DNA of 64,000 nt from Halichondria panicea. Lineage: Eukaryota > Porifera > Demospongiae > Suberitida > Halichondriidae. A program made the translations under genes and the position numbers. Location of the stretch: positions 2,572,979-2,636,978 of the forward strand of contig NC_087383.1 in assembly GCF_963675165.1 (NCBI RefSeq), given 5' to 3'. This document shows, piece after piece, positions 55,313-64,000 of the stretch; position 1 is the stretch's first letter, and each line of letters begins with the position of its first letter. The notes under the pieces were generated by a model, which was not told where the DNA came from, did not search any database, and saw only the letters and a list, made by a program, of their open reading frames with translations.

Positions 55313-55753
55313 CAGTAGACTCTCGCTATTCCGACTCTCTGAAGTACGGCCTGAAATGTGGCCAACTCGCTATTCTGTATACTTGCTGCCCCAAACTAGT
55401 AATTTTATACGTGAACATTTTGGGTGTGGTTTAGCAGAAAAACTGTGTGTGGGGGGAGTGGTTGGGGTGTACAATGAGAGGTAGGAAGCGGGATGCTCAT
55501 GAACACTACAATGAAAGTTATAAAAAAGGTAAACCGTTTTGTGAGCAAACACAGCTGTGGGATTACATTGTAATAGAGAGGAAATGATTCATTATCTTTA
55601 TTTGTTATCCTCGAGACAAAACCGCAAAATTAGTCATTAATATTCGAGGTAGGTTGATTTTAAGCCGCGGCTATTTTCTGAAATGCAAACTACCGCGCTC
55701 TTCTGGCCAAGTTGCACTGTCCCAAGGGTGGCCGGATTAACGAGAGTCTACTG
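55313..55753. mobile_element. pogo/Tigger-like MITE, family M3
   Basis: Third full copy, same TIRs and TA flanks. Confidence 0.75.
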
Positions 55754-56904
55754 TACATGTATTAATTATACAGTATTCACTGAGTGTATACATGTACATG
55801 CTAAACTCACATCTGCCTTGCTGTTGGCCAGTTCCAATTCTCTCACCAGCTCAGCCATGACACCTGGGTCCATGATTTGAGACCTCTCGAGCAGCTTCTC
55901 CTCCAGCTCCCTCAGCAGGTCATCCTCTAGACATTGAATGGTCTCACTCTTCTCCTCAACCTGACAAGGGAACATCAATAAGTTGCTGCCAGGTGGAGAA
56001 TACTCGACATACAATAGTGACGTGCATGTACACTCAACTACAGAAAATCTGGCGATGAAATTTAACGCTTTCTCCCACTTTGAAATAAAGGTCAGCTTAA
56101 AGTTGGAATGTAGTTAGCAAATAGTAGATCGATTTTGATTAAAGGCCAGTGAATATTCTAACCACTGCACATGTGTATCTCTCACCTCTGTGGGTGGTAT
56201 AGGAACGACGGAGGCCCTCTGATACTGTCTAGAGGACTGGACTTCTTCTCACTGCCAATCTAGGAGGTATGAAAACATAATATGCATTTGGTAAAGATCT
56301 GCTCCCAAACAACATTGCAATTGATCCACATTTACAGGTAAAGGGTCATTAAAGTAAAATATGAAATTTGAGCACAAACATTCCTCCTCTCACCTCCTGC
56401 TCATTCAGGAACTTCATGAACCTGGTAGGAGTGAAGTGCACTTTGAAAGACTTGTCACATGATCTTGGAGCAAAAGATACGGACTTGGTTGAGGATTTGA
56501 GGGGGGCTAAAGTGAGAGAGGAGGTTGTGGGGGAGGGGCCTTAGACCAGGACTGGTGGGACGCAGTGTCACATGAGAGAAGACTCAGACACATGGTCCTC
56601 CGTCTGGACAGCTGCTGTGAGGAGAATGAGAATTGTAAGGCACTGGAATTGAACTGTGCACAAGCACGAAATACATGCACTATTTTATTCGTACTATATA
56701 ACTAACTAAAAATGCTCACCAATAAAACACCACACACCACTTGGTGTACAACATTTTAACGAATCTAAAAGTACAAATGAACTTCTGCTCCTCTAGACAA
56801 CCTGCCCAACCCTCCACATATACACTGGCTGGATCATGCATAAAGAAAATGGCATCTATTTTCACAGCATTTGACCATCAAACGTATCAGAGAATAATCT
56901 CACG

Positions 56905-57040
56905 CCCATATTGCTGATTTGCTTGAAATGCCCACCACCATCTTAGCAATGTACCAGCAAGGGGCTTTTGTTGTGAGCATCAATGGTAGGCCATGGCATT
57001 CAGTTGCTATTGATGAAATGCAGGCCGGTACTCTCTGATA
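56905..57040 (+). pseudogene. Transposon-derived fragment, broken
   Basis: Matches 8,415-8,560 but loses SHE of DESHEM and then diverges. Confidence 0.45.
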
Positions 57041-57579
57041 AGAAGATTTTGTGCAATCAGATCTTAATTAGAAATGGGAGGCTCACTATCAAAGCCTATA
57101 AGGTGTTAGGTATTCTGAAAATAATTTTCTTCTACCAACTACATGTAGATCAAAACTATGAAGGAAACAATTTTACTTTTCCCTAGTGAGATCTCAGCTC
57201 TCTCAACTCTGGCAACCAATACTGCTCAAAGACATTTATTCTTAAAGTGATTAAGCTCACCTTTGGTAGTGCTGACTTATCACAGCTGTTGGTCCAATTC
57301 TCCAGAACTCTGAGCTTCCCCTCGAGGTGCAACTGCAAGTGACAGAAGAGAAAATAGCTCCAATAATATTATACAATAATTAGTAGTATAGACACTGAAA
57401 GAGCAGATTACCAGGGACATAATTATTGCAGTGCTTATAATTATAGCTGCTCATAAAGCTTCAACAGAACAACCAACCTGTATATTAAAATACATGCATG
57501 TACCCGGGGAGCAATGCAGACGTCAATCAGTCAAGTATTTATTAATAGCTGTAGGCACACACTTGCCCAACCCACTCAC

Positions 57580-59045
57580 CAGAGAGGACACCCTGATAGT
57601 AGTGCCATCACTGAGTTCCTCATCTCTAACCCTGCTTTCAATGGTCAGCTTGTGTTATCTAAATCGAGGTATGAGAAAAACGCTCCAATGTAAACAGTAG
57701 TACTTCAGAAACAGACATACAGGTTGGTGTCCTATATTGCAGTGCTTGTAATTATAGCTAATACAAGGGTGTTCAGTCATGCAAAGTAGACTACCTTACC
57801 ATAACAACCAATCGTGATCCATTAATCTAAACATCTTCATACATACAAAATTCAGTCCATAATAAAAGAGAGAGAGTATCGAGCGTATATCGTTACCTTG
57901 CATCAGATGTATTCGGAGTGTAACATTACACCCTTTCTGAACAACTTGTGGCATAAAATGTTTCTGCCTCGAGGTAAGTAGCGGCTTCGGGTACTCGGAT
58001 TGTTTGGTTAAAAAGCAGGAAGTTACGTTACTTTCCTAATACATTTGACGCAAGGTAATGCTACATTGGATACTCCCTCTCTTTTATTATGGACTCTTGC
58101 TATTAGCGGCCTCTCAAAACTGGTAAGAAACTTAAGCAACTGTAATCACATGACGTACATACATGTACCGACACCATTTTATGAAGGAGAGAGTATAATT
58201 ATACAAAGCAGTACATTCAGCGTGGGATTAATATAAGGACTGCACATTTCCATGCAGTGCATACTGTACAATGTAACTATAGTAACTCACACGGTTCACT
58301 CTGATAACTTAATTTGATATGATCTTCATCAAAAAAGCAACGGAAAGTTTTACTTGATTGGCTACTGTATCAGCTTGTCCCAAAACTGCTCACCCGTGGC
58401 ACCTGTTGCACTTACACGCTCTGACCCAGCCAGGTCAACCAGGCTCTGAACACAGAGAAGGAGGTAAAATCATCATAATAACAATAACTTATATGTACAT
58501 TTACACATACATAGTCTGTACGTGTAAATCAAATTAAAGCAAAATAGTTGACCTAGTGTGTTCACAGCTGTAGGCACACACTTGCCCAACCCCACTCACC
58601 AGAGAGGACACCCTGATAGTAGTGCCATCACTGAGTTCCTTATCTCTAACCCTGCTTTCAATGGTCAGTTTGAATATTGTGTGTGATCTGGAGTTGTGCT
58701 CGGTAGATCCAAATGTCCGGTTCTCTGAGCAGAAGAGATTATACACATTACCAGCACATCAGGTGCACAGGCAGCATGCATGTACATGTACACACAAGGC
58801 TAAGTCTGAGAGCTCACACTAGGGCAGACCAACAGTGGCTGTAATAAAGAGGTGACATGCTAACACAGGTTGCATGAAACCAACCCTATGGAGACTGGGC
58901 CATTAACCTGGCTATAGGGTGATCACATTAGACAGACAGGTTCACAAAGGTGCACAAGTGATAGTGACTTACTCTCCCCGATCTCAATGAGACTAGTAAA
59001 TATCTTGGGGAGGGAAATCGGCTCCTCAGACAACCCAACCAACTT
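57580..59045 (-). pseudogene. CENP-E-like kinesin motor exons
   Basis: Gene order: about 59,045-58,973 (VGLSEEPISLPKIFTSLIEI-GE), 58,723-58,600 (NRTFGSTEHNSRSHTIFKLT, ESRVRDKELSDGTTIRVSSL) and 58,445-58,394 (SLVDLAGSERVSATGATG), all with AG/GT borders in matching phase. Together they give the kinesin switch I region (normally SSRSH) and switch II (DLAGSE). Motor proteins of the kinesin-7 type carry SHTIFRMxxES here. A second partial copy of the middle exon is at 57,650-57,580. The P-loop exon before and the LKEGxxINKSL and YRDSKLTR exons after are missing, and one Ser of SSRSH is lost, so no working motor. Confidence 0.75.
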
Positions 59046-59610
59046 ATGAGTTAGCCTAGCTTGCACTAATTTAAAGCCCTATTGATTATTAGTCATAAAA
59101 GTGCAACAAAAGCTGTGCTGCCTAGCAGCAGCCATTGTGAACTTTGACCGCTTTGGAGATACATAATTATGGCAGGAAATGCAACTTCTGTTTCCTATAA
59201 TTATTGGACCAAAGCTAATTCTCCAGAGGTGCACACTTAATACACGGCAATCAGAGAGTGCAAAAACTCAACTCTGCAGTTCTGGTACTGTAAGACCTCT
59301 AATTAAGGTGACCCTCCAAATATGCGACACTCTCGAGCTTAGGTAATTTTCTGACTTCTACGACAGCTACGTTGACAATTATGTTTTAATGTCGCGTCCT
59401 AAATGATGTAAATATAGCCACACCCTAGCATCGTTTTTGGAAAACACGTTCTAGAAATTGAGGCAAGTATAGACTGAGTAGAGCTATCCATAATCAGATA
59501 CGACATCAGGTTTTTAACATAATTGTTCAACCTCCAAAAGAAGCGACATCTGGCTTCGTAATTAGTTAAAAAAAGTGTTGCTTTAATTAAAGGTCTTACG
59601 GTAATCACAT
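59046..59610. other. No gene; R3-like remnant and intron
   Basis: 59,045-59,130 resembles the start of the 14.8-kb R3 unit (GAGTTAGCCTAGCTTGCAC). The remainder matches 9,780-10,090. Confidence 0.4.
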
Positions 59611-59614
59611 TTCT

Positions 59615-59666
59615 TACTTGAATACGTCGGGTTCATTACTGACAGGGCAGCATTCTCAGCCTCAAA
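59615..59666 (-). pseudogene. IQGAP-like exon (FEAEN), 59-kb copy
   Basis: FEAENAALSVMNPTYS, acceptor AG present; truncated before the AFKKFR part. Confidence 0.55.
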
Positions 59667-59721
59667 CTGTGCAAAGGAACAGAACAGAGCATGATCCACG
59701 ACCTTACAAGGTAACTTAAAC

Positions 59722-60235
59722 CATAGATTGAAGAGAGAGGGATAGGAAACGGAGTGGTGCACGTGATGATTTTACATTGAATCTGCAGTGGAGCCTCGAA
59801 AATTATCCGCGCTACGCCCTATGAACGAGGCTATTAAGCACACTTTTGCCGGGTAACTCCCAAAGCTGTGTTTCCTCGAGACATAATCTCTTTCAGCAAC
59901 TTAAAACACGCCTAGTCCATGAGCCACGTGTAGTACTTGCTAATGACTGACCACACCCAGTAAAAAGAGACTTTCCAATAAAGTTATATGTTCCCAAGGC
60001 TGTTTTAGAGCTATTGGAACATGTAACGTGTAAGCGTGCTGGTTATGACTACTACAATAGGTATAGACCTTGAAATATAAGTGAGTTGCACGGACTAAGC
60101 ACAGTTACTTGTAGTTTATTATGCACTGAGTGTAGAAATAGATATTGTTGTGATGGCCTCGATTAAACCGCACCGTAGCGCGGATGTTACTCGAGATACA
60201 AACCGTTTCCTATCCCTCTAACTCTTCAATCTATG
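59722..60235. mobile_element. TIR element with 7-8-bp target duplication (hAT-like)
   Basis: Ends CATAGATTGAAGAG and, inverted, the same; inner arms AGAGGGATAGGAAACGG. Flanked by CTTAAAC on both sides (59,715-59,721 and 60,236-60,242). The uninterrupted GTAACTTAAACCAACAGAT is at about 21,106. 514 bp, no transposase. The duplication length (7, or 8 with the next C) suggests a hAT-type element, but the TIR does not have a standard hAT start. Confidence 0.8.
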
Positions 60236-60309
60236 CTTAAACCAACAGATTAACCAGACAATATTATTGATGAACCAGACAATAATCTATGGCTGATCAA
60301 TTGACTCAC

Positions 60310-60365
60310 CCTCTTTCCATTCGGAGAATGCTGTAATACTTTAGCAATGGAGCCAGGTTTTGTCT
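60310..60365 (-). pseudogene. IQGAP-like exon (SIAKVLQH), 60-kb copy
   Basis: AG-bounded exon AGACAAAACCTGGCTCCATT: RQNL, one base missing, then GSIAKVLQHSPNGKR. Equivalent to RRNLGSIAKMLQHA in IQGAP RasGAP domains. The same lesion is in the 42-kb copy. Confidence 0.65.
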
Positions 60366-60427
60366 CTGTTGGGTATGTGAACAGTGAAAATCAAATATCT
60401 TTGGTGGATGTGGATGTGGTCTGCAAA

Positions 60428-60465
60428 AAAAGTGGGTGTCTGAGATACACCCACTTTTTTTGCAA
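60428..60465. repeat. Hairpin upstream of NLR-D
   Basis: AAAGTGGGTGTCTGAGATACACCCACTTT: same arms as at 10.4 and 42.6 kb with a shorter loop. Confidence 0.75.
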
Positions 60466-60541
60466 GTCATGCAAAAACAACACACAAATATATTTCAGAG
60501 AGAGCTAGAGCTAGCTGCAAGGCACAGATTTATTTGCTGGA

Positions 60542-63478
60542 ATGGCCACTAAAGAGCAGAACCAAGGTATAAAGACAGTCATGTTTACTACAAAGGATAA
60601 ACACAATGATTGCTAAAGCATAAAACCCTCAATAGTGATTGCTAACCTTGTGTGCTTGCTTATCTATCTTCAGAGCTCACAATTGATGATCTGAAGACAG
60701 AAATGAAACTGACTGATGAGCAGCTCAATACAGCAATAAAGGAACCAGATCTACCCGAGTTAGCAGCATGTTTCGACAATGTTCACAATGGCTATCTTGA
60801 AAAACTGGAGCTCTCACCTGGAGAACAAACTGACGTGAGGACTAGAGCATTTGTAGATGGCACTCTGGCAGGAATGTTGCTGGCTTTGAAATTCTGGATA
60901 CTAACCAACGGACTAGATGCCACTTTCCAAGCTCTGCTACTCATCATACTCTCCCTACTCAAAGAAGACGTTGCTGTTCGAGTGTGCAAGTACTTGTCTG
61001 ACAAATGTGAGTCTTTCATGTGAGAGTGTGGTCATTGTGGTACCATACGTTGTGGGAGTGATTGCAACCAAATAAGGGACTCTTCAACTTAATTGCTATT
61101 GTTACACATACAGTTCTCTTTTACTATCACCAGGAATGGTACTCACCTATTGTTTTGTTTCCCCAGACTGCACCACCTCGTGTCCCCCCTCCCGAGAGAG
61201 GGTCCTGCTGAACCACAAGCTGTCTTCGTACAGGGACTATCTACAAAGTTTCTACAGAGCACAAGTATCCACATCATCCACACAATGGCCTCCTGTCCCT
61301 ACAAACAAAGTCTTCAAACTGGCCATGATTCAGAAGGAGAAAATACAGAGAGGAAGAATCGACGATGAATTTGTTAAACTAACAATTACGGGGAAAATTG
61401 ATGACATTTTACTTTTAAAGACTCCTGTTAACTTGACTAAGATTTTCTCTGAGATTGGGGATAGACGAAACTTTGTGTTGATTGAAGGAGCTCCCGGCTC
61501 TGGCAAGAGCACCCTTGCTCTACACATCTGTCAGGAGTGGGCAAAGGGGAAACTGTTCCAAGAGTTCAATATTGCAATCCTCGTGAAACTGAGAGATCCC
61601 CTCGTTAGAGAAGCAAAGACAATTGCTGACATACTTCCCTGCATTGATACGGCCGTGGCTAACGAGACAGAGGCAGAAATAAAATCACTGTATGGCAAAG
61701 GTGTACTGTGGGTGCTGGATGGATGGGACGAGCTTCCTTCTGACCTCCCTAGAGACTCAATCATCAACAAACTAATCCGACTAGACATGTCACAAAAAGG
61801 AGCCCTACACGAATCAGCTGTGATTGTAACATCTCGACCGTCATCTTCGGCTGAGCTCCACCCACGTGTATCGTCCAGGGTGGAAGTGTTGGGGTTCACT
61901 CCACATCAACTAGAACAGTATTTTACCGAGTGTCTGAATGGTGACTCACAAGCTGTGCATACTCTATTGGAGAGAATTCGAGAGAACCCAGTGGTAGAAG
62001 GTAGCTGTTACCTCCCCCTCAATGCTTCCATCATCGTTAATTGCTTCCTTTCTGACAACCACTCCCTCCCAACATCCAACCACGGGATATTCACCACAGT
62101 TGTCCAGAGCTCTCTCAAGAGATACCTCAAGGAGAAGTTGGGGAAGACCACTCCAGTGGGAGACATCACATCCCCAGACTCACTGCCCTCGGAAATTAGA
62201 ACACAGACCGTACAAATGTGTCAACTTGCATATCATGGGATTGAACAAAATAAAGCGACATTTACTGATGGTGATTTGGCTGCTCTTTGCATTCCGAAGG
62301 AGATTTCAAACGTTGGATTATTACAAACTGTTCCCAGTATCATTAGCGATGGTGATCTGGTTTACTACTGCTTTCTCCACCTGTCTATTCAAGAGCTACT
62401 GGCAGCAATCCACATCTCTCTCATGCCTCCCAAGCAACAAATTTCTGTATTCCAGAAGCTCTTCGGGAATCCTCGATTCAGTGCAGTCTTCCAGTTTTAT
62501 GCTGGTATCACCAAACTGAGAACTAGTAGACCAATCCTCAGCTTGCTACCTCGATTCTTGTGTCCAGTTCCAGCCACTGTTTTTGATCTGGTCAGAAAGG
62601 TTGTCAAAAATAAGCCGACGATCTTTTTGTTGTCCCTCATCAATTGTTTGTACGAAGCTGAAGACTCGCGACTGTGTGTGTTTGTGGCTAATCTTCTTAA
62701 TCACAATCTAGATCTTGATCGCACTACAATGAATCCTATTGACTGCCTCTCTGTTGGATATTTCGTATCAGCTTGTTCCAACACCAGTAATGGATTCACA
62801 CTTAGCCTCAACAATTGCTCTATTGGTGACCAAGGCTGCAAATTTCTGGCCCGAGGACTCTCCAAGTGTCCCAACTCTAATAATTATATTCCTACAGCAG
62901 GGATACACATTGCCGAGATTATCGAGAACACTAGTTCAATATCTGAATTGGATTTGTCTAATAATGACATTGGTAACAGTGGACTTTGCACACTCTGTGA
63001 GGCCTTCTCAACGAACATATCATTAAAGCGCCTGGACCTGCGCAATTGCTCACTAACAATATCAGACGACAATGGAGCTGCCCTCTATCAACTTCTGAAT
63101 ACAAACAATTCCCTCGTACGTCTTGATTTGTCATTTAACACAGTGACTAGCTGTCGTCACATTGCTGCTGGACTTGCAGTCAATAAGACTCTGAGAACAT
63201 TGGGCTTGGGTGTCTGTGAACTGACTGATCAGAGTATCGAGGAGCTATCAACTGGACTGATCAACAAGATTGAAACACTGCACATATGGGGTAATTACTC
63301 AATAACAGAAGATGGAATGAAGACGCTTGTCAGGCATCTAACCACCCACTGCTCTGAACTGACACTATTGGAGATACCCGGCCACCTACCATCCAGTATC
63401 AAGACAGTATTCAGGGACGCTAACAAAGAGAGGAAGAGAAATGGACTACCCGAGATTGTTGTGCGTAATCTCAATTAA
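60542..63478 (+). CDS. NLR copy D: Death-like, NACHT, LRR receptor
   Basis: Exons 60,542-60,566, 60,674-61,006 and 61,167-63,478 join in phase to 889 residues. The layout equals copy B: MATKEQNQ, Death-like domain to about residue 119, Walker A GAPGSGKST near 227, Walker B VLWVLDGWDE near 300-307, VIVTSRP, and LRRs from about 655. It differs from B in three blocks: after EAKTI (ADILPCIDTAVANETEAEIK), after RKVVK (five residues shorter, NKPTIFLL) and at LRR strand positions. The end is VRNLN-stop. No lesion was found. Expected to be a cytosolic innate sensor; ligand and partners unknown. Its 3' flank is the one fused to the truncated NACHT in copies A and C. Confidence 0.9.
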
Positions 63479-63890
63479 TAATTGATTGATTATTAATTGA
63501 GATTGATTGATATTCATACAGTTTTGACAATTGATTTTAATTAATTCTGCCATAATGCATTCAATGCATGACAATTTAAATGCATAGAGAAAAGCAGTGA
63601 AGTATTATATACTAGTATATATAATTATGTTAGACACTATTAAAACAAATGTTGTTAATTAATTACAACTTGTCAATAGCACAGCGATAACAAGGGCTTC
63701 TCCTTGAACAACACACAGACACACACACACACACAGTCAGCTTTACCGTATCCCTCGTGCGGCTACGCCTCGAGGCATAACAAGGGCTTCTCCTGGTAAT
63801 AATGATAAATGCTCACATGCACAGTAAATTGTCAATGAACACATGCAAGCAATTTGCTAGTGAAAATCCAATTTAACGCTCTGATGCCTT
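63479..63890. other. NLR-D 3' flank with R3-type end
   Basis: Same AT-rich sequence, CA tract and hairpin end (63,705-63,780) as after copies A and C. Confidence 0.6.
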
Positions 63891-63911
63891 TTGTTCATAT
63901 AATTATGAGGA

Positions 63912-64000
63912 AGATGAGCAAATTAACGTTCACTTTAGCCCTCCCAAACATCTTCTAAACATCTTCATGATTGCCAGGCCCTCGTATTGCAGCTGAAGGA
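63912..64000 (-). pseudogene. IQGAP-like last exon, cut by window end
   Basis: LQLQYEGLAIMKMF followed by the 11-bp duplication, then the NVNLLIF stretch out of frame. The acceptor lies beyond the window. Confidence 0.6.

Larger units (their letters stand above)
55062..57332 (-). pseudogene. CENP-E-like fragment, 55-57-kb copy
   Basis: Gene order: 57,332-57,261 (LEGKL), 56,653-56,394 (SRRRT; one base short at GGGGGAGGGGCC, breaking the frame), block near 56,250-56,185, 55,960-55,811 (complete coiled coil, VEEKSETIQ to ELELANSKAD) and 55,241-55,062 (MEEEL; acceptor AC). Directly downstream of the motor exons at 57.5-59 kb, so this is the only copy with head and tail pieces adjacent. Confidence 0.65.

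Noticed and set aside
1..64000. tRNA or rRNA genes
   Set aside because: I looked for cloverleaf boxes and conserved rRNA stretches and saw none I could support by eye.

Overview
The window is animal DNA, AT-rich and intron-containing, from an invertebrate. The best guess is a demosponge such as Amphimedon queenslandica. The two intact genes are NLR-type immune receptors (Death-like domain, NACHT, LRR) of the kind expanded in that sponge. The background is dense in small inverted-repeat elements. Species assignment is inference; no marker gene is present.

The plus strand carries four copies of one NLR gene, starting near 10.5, 26.5, 42.7 and 60.5 kb, about 16 to 18 kb apart. Copies B (26,548-29,506) and D (60,542-63,478) look intact: three exons encoding 894 and 889 residues. 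Copies A and C share the same two internal deletions and are pseudogenes inside a nearly identical segmental duplication (offset about 32.2-32.3 kb).

The minus strand between the NLRs is filled with repeated, mostly broken exons of three housekeeping genes recognised from protein motifs. EFR3 is the plasma-membrane scaffold for PI4-kinase (5' end at 25,725; four partial copies). The second is a CENP-E-like kinesin, with motor pieces at 36.5 and 57.5-59.0 kb and coiled-coil exons in at least six places. The third is an IQGAP-like scaffold, with RasGAP and C-terminal exons in about seven places. I found frameshifts, stops or missing splice sites in most copies, so the minus strand reads as a graveyard of duplicated fragments, not working genes.

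Mobile DNA fills much of the rest: TIR elements of several families, a piggyBac-like element with a transposase N-terminal remnant, a 1.2-kb palindrome, two gag-like retroelement fragments, and a 28-bp minisatellite in three blocks (18.97-19.46, 20.11-20.45, 32.1-33.9 kb). Because the cassette is duplicated, several insertions can be matched to their empty sites inside this same window, giving exact boundaries and target-site duplications.

Region by region: 0-3.3 kb EFR3 copy 1; 3.3-6.6 kb repeats, an unknown cysteine-rich exon and IQGAP pieces; 6.6-10.4 kb kinesin and IQGAP pieces; 10.5-11.5 kb NLR-A; 11.9-18.2 kb IQGAP pieces around a composite repeat; 19-20.5 kb minisatellite; 21.4-25.7 kb EFR3 copy 2; 26.5-29.5 kb NLR-B; 30-34 kb IQGAP 3' pieces and large minisatellite; 34-42.5 kb EFR3 copy 3, kinesin, piggyBac-like element; 42.7-43.7 kb NLR-C; 44-54.2 kb further IQGAP, kinesin and EFR3 pieces, retroelement and palindrome; 55-60.4 kb kinesin and IQGAP pieces; 60.5-63.5 kb NLR-D.
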